Origin: Candidatus Obscuribacterales bacterium
Lineage (GTDB): Bacteria; Cyanobacteriota; Vampirovibrionia; Obscuribacterales; Obscuribacteraceae
Assembly (NCBI GenBank): GCA_019744775.1
Contig: JAIETZ010000003.1
Location: forward strand, 124,001 to 188,000
Reading direction: 5' to 3'
DNA length: 64,000 nt
Position numbers and translations under genes: made by a program. The notes beneath the pieces are model-generated. The model made no database searches. It was not told the origin of the DNA and worked only from the letters and a program-made list of their open reading frames with translations. Positions 8,208 to 15,288 of the stretch are shown piece by piece (position 1 is the first letter of the stretch; the number at the start of each line of letters is the position of its first letter).

Positions 8208-9284
8208 TTAGGAAATCGCTGACTCCAGCAAATAGCGCTGGTTGACCAAAATATTTGCTTCGATAATCTTGTCCATATCGCCTTCGATGATTTGATCAAG
8301 ACCAAAGTTTTGGTTGATGCGGTGATCGGTAACACGATTATCTTTGTAGTTGTAAGTGCGAATCTTTTCTGAGCGATCGCCGGTGCCGACTTGTGCGCGC
8401 TTCTCGTCGCTCAAGGCTTTTTGTTGGGCTTCCAATTCCATTTGATAGAGCTTGGCTCGCAGAATTTGTTTGGCGCGCTCTTTGTTTTGCAATTGGCTGC
8501 GTTCTTCCGAGCAGGCAACCATCAATCCCGATGGTTTGTGTACGATGCGCACGGCTGTTTCTACTTTGTTGACGTTTTGTCCACCGGCGCCGCCTGAACG
8601 CATGGTGGAAATGTCCAAATCGTTTTCATTCAATTGAACATCTACTTCGTCTGCTTCCGGCATTACCGCAACAGTTGCTGTTGATGTGTGTACACGACCG
8701 GAGGCTTCCGTAGCTGGTACGCGCTGTACGCGGTGAACGCCAGACTCGTATTTTAGTCGGCTGTAAACATCGGCGCCGCGGATGTTGAGAATGACTTCTT
8801 TGTAGCCGCCCATGTCGGCCGCGTTAGCGCTAACCATTTCTGTTTGCCAGCCGCGCTTGTCGGCGTACTTGAGATAAAGGCGGAGCAAATCACCGGCAAA
8901 AATTGAGGCTTCATCGCCACCTGCGCCGGCACGAATTTCCATGATGATGTTTTTGTCGTCGTTAGGATCTTTGGGAAGAAGCATGATCTTCAGCTTCTCG
9001 ATTAACTCATCTTCCTTGTTCTTGAGCATTGCTGATTCTTGCTCGGCAATTTCGCGAATTTCTTTGTCGGACTCGGTGCGTAGAATTTCTTGAGCGCCTT
9101 CGCGTTCTGCTTGGGTGCTCTTTAACTCATTGAACGCTTCTACAGTTTGTTCAAGAGTGTGACGTGTCTTGGCTAAGCGACGGAACTCATCCGGTCGCGA
9201 CATGATTGTCGGATCAGCTAACTGCTCTTCCACTTTCTGAAAATCGCGCTCGATTTCCTCGAGCTTGTGAATAAAGTGATCCAT
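8208..9284 (-). CDS. prfA: Peptide chain release factor 1
   Basis: Terminates translation at UAA and UAG. The 358 residues show the codon-recognition tripeptide in [17 protein letters not shown] (PAT, the PxT class of RF1) and the peptidyl-tRNA hydrolysis motif [12 protein letters not shown] (GGQ) with its expected neighbours. The N-terminal coiled region is normal. ATG 9284 is 4 nt after the dispersed element's terminal CCAGAGCGTTA. AGAG in that motif lies 8 nt upstream and is the only Shine-Dalgarno-like sequence. First gene of the prfA-prmC pair. Confidence 0.97.
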   Translation of the reverse strand: MDHFIHKLEEIERDFQKVEEQLADPTIMSRPDEFRRLAKTRHTLEQTVEAFNELKSTQAEREGAQEILRTESDKEIREIAEQESAMLKNKEDELIEKLKIMLLPKDPNDDKNIIMEIRAGAGGDEASIFAGDLLRLYLKYADKRGWQTEMVSANAADMGGYKEVILNIRGADVYSRLKYESGVHRVQRVPATEASGRVHTSTATVAVMPEADEVDVQLNENDLDISTMRSGGAGGQNVNKVETAVRIVHKPSGLMVACSEERSQLQNKERAKQILRAKLYQMELEAQQKALSDEKRAQVGTGDRSEKIRTYNYKDNRVTDHRINQNFGLDQIIEGDMDKIIEANILVNQRYLLESAIS

Positions 9285-9287
9285 TTG

Positions 9288-9382
9288 TAACGCTCTGGTT
9301 CCGCTAACGCTACACCTTCGCTTAGCGTTCGCCGCTCCCGCTTCACTGCGATCCGCTCCTCGCGGCTCTTCGCTCAGCTACG
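9288..9382 (-). repeat. Dispersed leader element, copy B (prfA leader)
   Basis: On the minus strand AGCTGAGCGAAGAGCCGCGA, GGATCGCAGTGAAGCGGGA and CTAAGCGAAGGTG lead to CCAGAGCGTTA (9298-9288), one base different from the usual CCGGAGCGTTA. The element is the immediate 5' leader of prfA. Confidence 0.75.
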
Positions 9383-9423
9383 AACTACCCATCCTCCGAC
9401 GTTTTGATACCGAAGAAAAAACT

Positions 9424-9511
9424 CGGAGAGGGAGGGATTCGAACCCTCGCTGCGCTATTAACACAGACAGTCTTTCCAGGACTGCACGATAGACCACTCC
9501 GACACCTCTCC
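9424..9511 (-). tRNA. tRNA-Ser (anticodon GGA)
   Basis: An 88-nt class II tRNA on the minus strand. The acceptor stem is GGAGAGG/CCTCTCC with discriminator G. The D-arm contains GTCGGAGTGGTCTATCG. The anticodon arm CAGTC-CTGGAAA-GACTG gives anticodon GGA (codons UCC/UCU). A long variable arm is followed by the T-arm GAGGG-TTCGAAT-CCCTC. CCA is not encoded; a T-rich run (GTTTTTTC) follows the 3' end. Its leader contains copy C of the dispersed element. Confidence 0.97.
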
Positions 9512-9516
9512 ATATT

Positions 9517-9608
9517 TAGCGCTCCGGTTCAGACAAAGTCTTCACCTTCGCTTGGCTCCGCTTGTCCCGCCTCGCAGCGACCTGCTCATCGCAGCTCTCG
9601 CTCAGCTG
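9517..9608 (-). repeat. Dispersed leader element, copy C (tRNA-Ser leader)
   Basis: Minus strand: AGCTGAGCGAGAGCTGCGAT, GAGCAGGTCGCTGCGAGGCG, CCAAGCGAAGGTGAAGACTT and the terminal CCGGAGCGCTA (9527-9517), ending 5 nt before the mature tRNA. It is the closest relative of the dnaK copy. Finding it before a non-coding RNA shows the element is not tied to translation only. Confidence 0.8.
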
Positions 9609-9639
9609 AGTCTTAGGAACTCTACGCGCCGGAGAAAAT

Positions 9640-9645
9640 ATTATA
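9640..9645 (-). promoter_or_regulatory. Possible -10 box for tRNA-Ser transcript
   Basis: A perfect TATAAT on the minus strand lies about 130 nt upstream of tRNA-Ser. No good -35 is visible at 16-18 nt, so this is tentative. If used, the transcript would include element copy C in the pre-tRNA leader. Confidence 0.3.
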
Positions 9646-9676
9646 GCTTATCAAGTCCCGAGTTTTGGGGCTGTTT

Positions 9677-10477
9677 CTAGGCTTTCGACGAGCAAAGCTG
9701 GGCTTTCTTTGCGCCCGCTTTGATGATGGCTAGAAACTCGTCAGCAGCAAGGCTGGCGCCGCCTACGAGGGCTCCGTCAATGTCGGATTGAGCGAGTTGT
9801 TCTTCTATGTTGGAAGCTTTTACGCTGCCGCCGTAGAGGACAGGAATGGTTTCCGGGAATTCTTTAGATTTGAAGAGGTTGCCAATTGTTGTGCGAATCA
9901 ACTTGGCAACTCGATTTGCCTCGGCTGATTCACATACTTTGCCTGTCCCGATTGCCCAGACTGGCTCGTAGGCTATGACCAAAGTCTTGAGTTCTTCCAT
10001 TGTCAGGTCTGACAAAGCTGCAGCAATTTGTCTTGAGATAACCGAGTCAGCCAAATTTGACTCGCGCTCATCGAGAGTTTCGCCAACGCAAACAATTGGG
10101 ATTAGCTTATGTTTAAGAGCGGTCTTTAACTTCAAGTTAACTGTGGCGTTAGTTTCGCCAAAGAATTGGCGTCTTTCCGAGTGTCCAATGATGACATAGG
10201 TCACGCCTAAGTCAGTCAACATGTTGGCAGCAATTTCGCCTGTGAAAGCGCCGGACTCATGGTGGTCCATATTTTGAGCGCCGACATCAATGCCTTTGCC
10301 GGCAGCGGCTGCCACTGTTGGCAAGCTTGTGAAAGGAGGACAGAGAACGATCTTCGGCAATTCTTTTTCGTTTTTAATTCCCTGCAAGATTGCTTCGGTG
10401 AGCTGCTTAGCTTCGCCGGTAGTTTTGTGCATTTTCCAGTTGCCGGCAATAATCGGCAAACGATGAGCATGTGCCAC
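9677..10477 (-). CDS. tpiA: Triosephosphate isomerase
   Basis: Glycolytic/gluconeogenic interconversion of dihydroxyacetone phosphate and glyceraldehyde 3-phosphate in the cytoplasm. It has 266 residues with the TIM-barrel signatures: GNWKMHK near the start (active-site Asn/Lys), GHSERR (His electrophile), AYEPVWAIGTGK (catalytic Glu and loop 6) and LYGGSVKASN (phosphate binding). Start is GTG at 10477, because AGGAGG lies 7 nt upstream; a longer frame to 10507 lacks a ribosome site. Divergent from lipA with 57 nt between the starts. Confidence 0.96.
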   Translation of the reverse strand: MAHAHRLPIIAGNWKMHKTTGEAKQLTEAILQGIKNEKELPKIVLCPPFTSLPTVAAAAGKGIDVGAQNMDHHESGAFTGEIAANMLTDLGVTYVIIGHSERRQFFGETNATVNLKLKTALKHKLIPIVCVGETLDERESNLADSVISRQIAAALSDLTMEELKTLVIAYEPVWAIGTGKVCESAEANRVAKLIRTTIGNLFKSKEFPETIPVLYGGSVKASNIEEQLAQSDIDGALVGGASLAADEFLAIIKAGAKKAQLCSSKA

Positions 10478-10520
10478 GGCATATCCTCCTTGTATCTGTA
10501 GACCCAAATTCTAACCGATG

Positions 10521-10526
10521 TACAAT
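10521..10526 (+). promoter_or_regulatory. Possible -10 box giving a leaderless lipA mRNA
   Basis: TACAAT ends 8 nt before the lipA ATG, and no Shine-Dalgarno precedes that ATG. Transcription would then start at or next to the A of the start codon. No convincing -35 was found. Confidence 0.3.
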
Positions 10527-10534
10527 ACTTTCGT

Positions 10535-11437
10535 ATGGAAATAAAAGAACAGATCGCAAGTGAAGAGCTGCCAACAAGACTTCCCGAGTGGTTGAAGAAG
10601 AACATTCTCAACACCGAAGAAAATCGTGGCGTTCGAAAAATACTCAAAGAACAACGCCTGAACACTATTTGTGAAAGTGGTCGTTGCCCGAATAAGGGCG
10701 AATGCTGGGCAAGCGGTACGGCAACGTTCATGCTTATGGGTGCAGTGTGCACACGTACGTGCCAATTCTGTGCGGTCAACAAAGGCAAGCCGCAACCATT
10801 AGAAGAAGATGAGCCGACGCGCGTGGCAATGGCTGCGAAGAACATGAATCTTCGACATGTTGTTCTTACATCGGTTAATCGTGATGAGTTGCCGGATCAA
10901 GGTGCTAATCACTTTGCCAAAACCATTAGAACTTTGTACGAAACAATTCCTGGTGTGGCAGTGGAAATTCTCACGCCGGATTTTCAGGGACGCAAAGAAT
11001 GTCTGGAGATAGTGCTGGCAGCCAAACCATCTGTGTTTAACCACAATGTAGAAACTGTGCCGCGTCTCTACAGAAAAGTACGTCCGGGTTCTAAGTACGA
11101 TAGATCACTTTCTGTTTTAGCAATGTCAAAAGAAATTGATGCGAGCATCCCAACTAAGTCAGGCTTGATGCTTGGGTTAGGCGAAACGCAGGAAGAAGTC
11201 TTGCAAGTAATGGCTGATCTTCGCGCGATAGATTGTGATTTCCTGACGCTTGGTCAGTACATGCGTCCGACAAGAGATCAGTTGCCGGTGCAGCGTTATG
11301 TCACGCCGGAAGAATTTGAAGCGCTCGCCGACAAGGCTGAAGCAATGGGCTTTAAAACGGTGCACTCGGGACCATTGGTAAGAAGCTCTTACCACGCTAA
11401 GGAAGTCTATCAAGATTCTCAATTGGCTTCGGTGTAA
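10535..11437 (+). CDS. lipA: Lipoyl synthase
   Basis: Radical SAM enzyme inserting two sulfurs into protein-bound octanoyl groups, needed for 2-oxoacid dehydrogenases and the glycine cleavage system. It has 300 residues. The auxiliary cluster motif CESGRCPNKGEC (CxxxxCxxxxxC, near 48) and the radical SAM motif CTRTCQFC (CxxxCxxC, near 72) are both intact, as is the SGPLVRSSYHA end. No Shine-Dalgarno precedes the ATG, but a TACAAT 8 nt upstream could give a leaderless message. Its TAA overlaps the next ATG by one base, so it heads a three-gene overlapping set with a TPR protein and cobS. Confidence 0.96.
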   Translation: MEIKEQIASEELPTRLPEWLKKNILNTEENRGVRKILKEQRLNTICESGRCPNKGECWASGTATFMLMGAVCTRTCQFCAVNKGKPQPLEEDEPTRVAMAAKNMNLRHVVLTSVNRDELPDQGANHFAKTIRTLYETIPGVAVEILTPDFQGRKECLEIVLAAKPSVFNHNVETVPRLYRKVRPGSKYDRSLSVLAMSKEIDASIPTKSGLMLGLGETQEEVLQVMADLRAIDCDFLTLGQYMRPTRDQLPVQRYVTPEEFEALADKAEAMGFKTVHSGPLVRSSYHAKEVYQDSQLASV

Positions 11438-12657
11438 TGCTCGATAAGGATACCCTTCAACCTGGCGGTCTCAAGGAAGCACAACGTTGCTTTCTCGAAA
11501 AGAAGTACGATGAGTGCTTCTTCCATCTTAAGACGCATTGGATCGAGAATTTTGATGATATGGAAGCCGTCAAGCTCTTCTCGGACTTGATGAAAGCGCT
11601 AGAGCACAAAGACTTGAGCGCTAGCTTTACCTCGCTTTGCACTGATGAAGGCAAGGTCACAGACGATCCGAAATTGATGTTTGAGACTGGCTATAAGCTA
11701 ATCGACACCAGGCAATATGAATTGGCAGCTCTATTACTAAAACGATGCGCGGCAATAGTCCCTGATGATCCAGCGCTAAATTATGAGCTTGGATTTGTTT
11801 TGATGTTGCAAAAGAAATTTAGTGAAGCGATTTTCTATCTTGAAAAATCCTTTGCTCATGAAATGACTTTTGACACGGCTCTAAATTTAGGCGCGTGCTT
11901 TGCGCTTTGCCGAAGAATGAATGATGCTCGTGAACTGCTCGTGCGCATGACCACTCTTGCTGAAACGGAGCAGGAAAAGGCCGCAGTTGTTGAGCATGAA
12001 CACATTTTGAAGCGCTTAGAGCATTTTGCCGGGCAATCAGAAATGGATGCTCGTGATTGGGCTTATGTGCTTTATGGATCGGTGCTGTTGGATGCCGTGA
12101 GCCTCGAAAGCCAATTGGAGGACTACAAGTCAATTGCTGGGATTTTGGTTCAGCTGAAGAATTTTCTCAAATCGTCTTCGGATATCACAGTGATTGAATA
12201 TTTCAATTTGAAGGCACGACCAATTGCTGAATGCTTGGCCGGAATGCTCAAATTGCCGGTGCAAAACTACAAGGGTCCTCTTCAATCAGGCAAAGCCTTG
12301 ACGGTAATTGCAAATGGCGATGATATCATTGGACCTCATAGAAGTTTTCTTCCTCTTTCTGAGGAGCGTACGTTGTTTGTCTATTCGCTGGGACTGGAGC
12401 CATTGCCTTTGATAATGGAATTGATTGGCAAGTTGCCTGATGTTTTGTTGCCTTGGGACAATGACGAACAATTGACCGATTTTAAGGCAAGCTCCGAAAA
12501 GCTTCTCAATGCTGTTGGTAAAATAAATGGCAATGAAGCAGTCTCTGCGTCTGCGCAGAAATTGTTCGCGTACTATCAAAAGAAAAAGTCGCTCTTGCTG
12601 TGGAATAACGCTGAAACATATTCTGAAAGACCACAATACACGGCGGAAATTCCATGA
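11437..12657 (+). CDS. TPR-containing cytoplasmic protein, unknown function
   Basis: 406 residues without a signal peptide. Helical repeats of TPR type lie near residues 85-180 (for example LMFETGYKLIDTRQYELAALLLKRC and LNYELGFVLMLQKKFSEAIFYLEKS). The second half has no recognisable motif (FPLSEERTLFVYSLGLEPLPL region). It overlaps lipA by one base (TAATG) and cobS by four (ATGA), so translation of the three is probably coupled. TPRs suggest protein-protein contacts. No function can be assigned. Confidence 0.75.
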   Translation: MLDKDTLQPGGLKEAQRCFLEKKYDECFFHLKTHWIENFDDMEAVKLFSDLMKALEHKDLSASFTSLCTDEGKVTDDPKLMFETGYKLIDTRQYELAALLLKRCAAIVPDDPALNYELGFVLMLQKKFSEAIFYLEKSFAHEMTFDTALNLGACFALCRRMNDARELLVRMTTLAETEQEKAAVVEHEHILKRLEHFAGQSEMDARDWAYVLYGSVLLDAVSLESQLEDYKSIAGILVQLKNFLKSSSDITVIEYFNLKARPIAECLAGMLKLPVQNYKGPLQSGKALTVIANGDDIIGPHRSFLPLSEERTLFVYSLGLEPLPLIMELIGKLPDVLLPWDNDEQLTDFKASSEKLLNAVGKINGNEAVSASAQKLFAYYQKKKSLLLWNNAETYSERPQYTAEIP

Positions 12658-13415
12658 GCGTGATTGAAAAGATCGCCTATACGGCCTCATGCGTAACGAC
12701 GTTGCCTTTCTTGGAGAAGGTGCAAGAGCGTAGAAACTCGCCTTCCGGATTGGCGATTTATTTACCGGCGGTTGGATTGATAATCGGCGGTATTCTGGCT
12801 GCGATGTCTTGGATGCTTTCGTCGCTGCACGTTAATCAAATGTTGTCTGGAGCGATGCTTGCAATAGCTTGGCTTATTGTAACTGGTGGCATTCATCTTG
12901 ATGGATTGATGGATACGGCCGACGGCATCTTCTCGCATCAAGGCCGTGAGCGAATGTTGGAAATCATGAAAGACAGCAGAGTCGGCAATTTCGGTGTAAT
13001 GTCCGGATTTGTTGTTCTCATTCTAAAGTGTGCTTGTTTGGCTGTAATTCCAAAGACTCTTTTGCCTATCGTATTGCTTCTTTCACCTGTCTGGTCGCGT
13101 TGGTGCGAAGTATTGGCAATTGGTGGTTATCCGTACTTGAGACCGGAAGGGTTGGGCAAAGTGTGGCATGACACAACCAAATCGAGCGATGTGCTTCTGT
13201 CCTTATTCGTGCCTCTTGTAGTAACCGCAGCGGTATTTATGTCCGGCTTTTCCGGAGCGCTAATTTTGGCTGCCGCAACTGTTGTTGTCGGATGGGCTAG
13301 TGCGTACATCTTGAACAAGAAGCTTGCTGGGCACACGGGTGATACATACGGTGCAACGGTGGAGCTTTCGGAAGCGCTGGGGTTGTTGGTGTTTGTCTTA
13401 ACAGTTGCGGCCTGA
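12654..13415 (+). CDS. cobS: Adenosylcobinamide-GDP ribazoletransferase (cobalamin synthase)
   Basis: Integral membrane enzyme joining adenosylcobinamide-GDP and alpha-ribazole (phosphate) at the end of B12 assembly. It has 253 residues with several TM helices and the family signature GGIHLDGLMDTADGIFS near 80-97, followed by RERMLEIMKDSRVGNFG. The ATG overlaps the TPR gene stop. No other cob gene is nearby, so this is an isolated late-pathway gene, which may serve salvage. A GGGCGCATGCAATGCGCCC palindrome follows the stop by 12 nt. Confidence 0.93.
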   Translation: MSVIEKIAYTASCVTTLPFLEKVQERRNSPSGLAIYLPAVGLIIGGILAAMSWMLSSLHVNQMLSGAMLAIAWLIVTGGIHLDGLMDTADGIFSHQGRERMLEIMKDSRVGNFGVMSGFVVLILKCACLAVIPKTLLPIVLLLSPVWSRWCEVLAIGGYPYLRPEGLGKVWHDTTKSSDVLLSLFVPLVVTAAVFMSGFSGALILAAATVVVGWASAYILNKKLAGHTGDTYGATVELSEALGLLVFVLTVAA

Positions 13416-13427
13416 ATTCTTTGGAAC

Positions 13428-13446
13428 GGGCGCATGCAATGCGCCC
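13428..13446. repeat. Dispersed palindrome GGGCGCATGCAATGCGCCC, copy 1
   Basis: Near-perfect palindrome in the 55-bp gap between the convergent cobS and 13471 genes, followed by CTAC. One of five copies in the window, each at a gene 3' end. It could act as a REP-like element or a bidirectional terminator; there is no T-run. Confidence 0.8.
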
Positions 13447-13470
13447 CTACAAGAACAAGGGCAGGCACGT

Positions 13471-14550
13471 CTAGAAGCTTGTGCTGGGACTCTTCAAGAA
13501 TGAAGGCGTATTGTCTTTCTCGTTTGGAATTAGGCCGGGAATGTTGTCCGGATTAGCTGGATTTGGCAGATTGGGATCCAGTCCGGGTAGAACAATTGGG
13601 TTGTCCCCCGCTGCTTTTGCTCGAGCGGCTTCTGCTTCGCGGCGGGCGCGCTCGGCGTCGACTTTGCTTTGCCAGTCTTGTACTTGCTGATCGTAGCTGG
13701 CTTGATCTTCTTTGATTTGTTGCATCAATTGCATTTTGCGAATTCGATAGTCGGCAACGTTAGCAATATCCAGTTCGTTGACTTTCTTGGCGCCTTTGGC
13801 AATTGCGTTGTAATCCGCCGCTGATTCGGCATTATCGAGAGCTTTCTTCAATAGCTGGCGATTTACATCATGCATGTTTAATGACTCGATGCTGTTTAGA
13901 AGCACGCACAGACGCACCGGATTGTCTTCTTGCGTTATAAGATTTGCGATGGACTTGTGTGCCAGCTTCTCCATGCCCATCGTGCGGACTTCTTGCGCGA
14001 AGTAAATTGCTTCTTCTGGTGATGTAGTCTGTTGATAGACCTTTTCCATTGCCATTTCAGCAACATCATTGAGTCCTAAATGTTGTGCGTTGACCGCTAG
14101 ATTCTGCAAGTCCGCGTCCGCGTTGGTATTGTCGATAAGAGTTTTAATTGCTTGCCTGGTTAATTCAAAGAATTGATATTGCCGAGAAGTTAGTGCAACC
14201 AACATCAAGTCGTGGCTTGTCCTGCAAAGACTAAGCGCTTTTCTCACACATTGCCTGCGAACTTCCATCATCGGAAACCCATAAGTCTGAGTAAGATTTG
14301 CCAAATTGAGGCATTCATCTACAGTCGTCACGGATTCCAGCACAGAGATAATCATCGTACCTGCCATCTGGATTTTTCCAGTCTTAAGCAGTTGTTTTAT
14401 CTGTAATATCTTTGCTTGGTTTTCATCCGGCAGCGGAGCTATCGGCTTAGCTTCTTTGAATTTGGCTGCATACGCAGGTGCCGGGCTGCAAATGGGAGCC
14501 GACATAATTGCTCCAATCAATAGAGGATAAATGAGTTGAGAGCTTTTCAT
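13471..14550 (-). CDS. Exported helical/coiled-coil protein, unknown function
   Basis: About 359 residues. A signal peptide (MKSSQLIYPLLIGAI..., ending AYA near residue 28) leads into helical repeats of roughly 40 residues. These fall near 45-270 and are TPR/HEAT-like in spacing (for example LQNLAVNAQHLGLNDVAEMAMEKVYQQ). A charged coiled coil (QQIKEDQASYDQQVQDW... ARREAEAARAKA) and a Pro/Asn-rich tail follow. I chose ATG 14550 because the signal peptide starts there; a TTG at 14568 would add six residues. No ribosome site is clear for either. Probably periplasmic. Confidence 0.65.
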   Translation of the reverse strand: MKSSQLIYPLLIGAIMSAPICSPAPAYAAKFKEAKPIAPLPDENQAKILQIKQLLKTGKIQMAGTMIISVLESVTTVDECLNLANLTQTYGFPMMEVRRQCVRKALSLCRTSHDLMLVALTSRQYQFFELTRQAIKTLIDNTNADADLQNLAVNAQHLGLNDVAEMAMEKVYQQTTSPEEAIYFAQEVRTMGMEKLAHKSIANLITQEDNPVRLCVLLNSIESLNMHDVNRQLLKKALDNAESAADYNAIAKGAKKVNELDIANVADYRIRKMQLMQQIKEDQASYDQQVQDWQSKVDAERARREAEAARAKAAGDNPIVLPGLDPNLPNPANPDNIPGLIPNEKDNTPSFLKSPSTSF

Positions 14551-14674
14551 ATGGTGATTAAACCACAACTTTAAAGCAGTGCTGACAACTGCATCTGCAA
14601 TTTAATTCAATGCATTGAACTTTTTTACTGTTTTTTCGTCTTTATGAATAGAGCGGTAGAAGAGTGTTGTCAGA

Positions 14675-14716
14675 GTGTACGTACACCTTGACATATTTAC
14701 AAGATGTATTTACAAT
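14675..14716 (+). promoter_or_regulatory. Palindromic operator and sigma70-like promoter of brnTA
   Basis: A perfect 12-bp palindrome, GTGTACGTACAC (14675-14686), touches a consensus -35 TTGACA (14688-14693). The -35 is followed after exactly 17 nt by TACAAT (14711-14716). The octamer TATTTACA occurs twice within the spacer and -10. BrnA antitoxins autoregulate, so the palindrome is a natural operator. The -10 overlaps the brnT ATG at 14715, which is unresolved. Confidence 0.6.
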
Positions 14717-14993
14717 GACTATAAGATTCGAGTGGGACGAATTGAAGAACCAGCGAAACATTATCGAGCGAGGGCTTGATTTTGCGGACGCGATTGAAGT
14801 CATAAACAATCCAGCATTTATTCAACAAGATAAGCGGAAGGAATATGGCGAGGACAGATTTATTGCTGGTGGACTTTCCCAGGGACGATTTGTATTCGCT
14901 GTCTACACGGTTCGTTCAAGCGAACTAGTACGAATCATTTCATTTAGGAAGGCAAATAGGCGTGAGAGAAAGAGATATGAAGAGAAAATCTAG
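14715..14993 (+). CDS. brnT: BrnT family toxin (type II toxin-antitoxin)
   Basis: 92-residue RelE-fold ribonuclease toxin that inhibits translation. Family pattern seen: MTIRFEWDELKNQRNIIERGLDF at the start (the F-WD--K---N---HG-F signature with His replaced by Arg). DRFIAGGLSQGRFVFAVYTVRSS and IISFRKANRRERKRYEE follow; the last is the typical RxIS-R-A---E---Y end. The first ATG of the family match is at 14715, although the frame is open from 14664. It overlaps brnA by 17 nt. The gene pair lies between two unrelated minus-strand genes, as expected for a mobile TA module. Confidence 0.9.
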   Translation: MTIRFEWDELKNQRNIIERGLDFADAIEVINNPAFIQQDKRKEYGEDRFIAGGLSQGRFVFAVYTVRSSELVRIISFRKANRRERKRYEEKI

Positions 14994-15288
14994 AACAGAT
15001 TGGAAACGAGTAGATGCCATGACTGATGACGAAATCGATTATAGCGAGATTCCTGAACTCGATGATGAATGGTTCGAAAATGCTGTATGGGGCATTCCTG
15101 TCAAGGAAGTAATAACCATTCGCTTTGACAGCGAAGTTCTAGAATGGTTTAGAAAAAGTGGTCCCGGATATCAGACGAGAATCAATGCAATTCTGAAGGC
15201 TTATGTTGATGCACAGAAACGAAAGGTCGAAGCTGCAAAATCAACCAGAAAAGTTGCCAAAAGCGTGAAGTCGCGTAAGCGTGCTTAG
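14977..15288 (+). CDS. brnA: BrnA family antitoxin
   Basis: Antitoxin and autorepressor partner of BrnT. About 103 residues. The N-terminal part binds toxin. The C-terminal half carries the BrnA signature VITIRFDSEVLEWFRKSG, PGYQTRINAILKAYV, a ribbon-helix-helix DNA-binding fold. An unusually Lys/Arg-rich tail follows (STRKVAKSVKSRKRA). ATG 14977 is preferred over a GTG at 14962. It overlaps brnT at the 5' end and the convergent GH38 gene by 4 nt at the 3' end. The palindrome upstream of brnT is its probable operator. Confidence 0.9.
   Translation: MKRKSRTDWKRVDAMTDDEIDYSEIPELDDEWFENAVWGIPVKEVITIRFDSEVLEWFRKSGPGYQTRINAILKAYVDAQKRKVEAAKSTRKVAKSVKSRKRA

Noticed and set aside
9404-9616. 70-codon ORF over tRNA-Ser
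   Set aside because: Antisense to the tRNA and the element; no ribosome site or protein-like composition.
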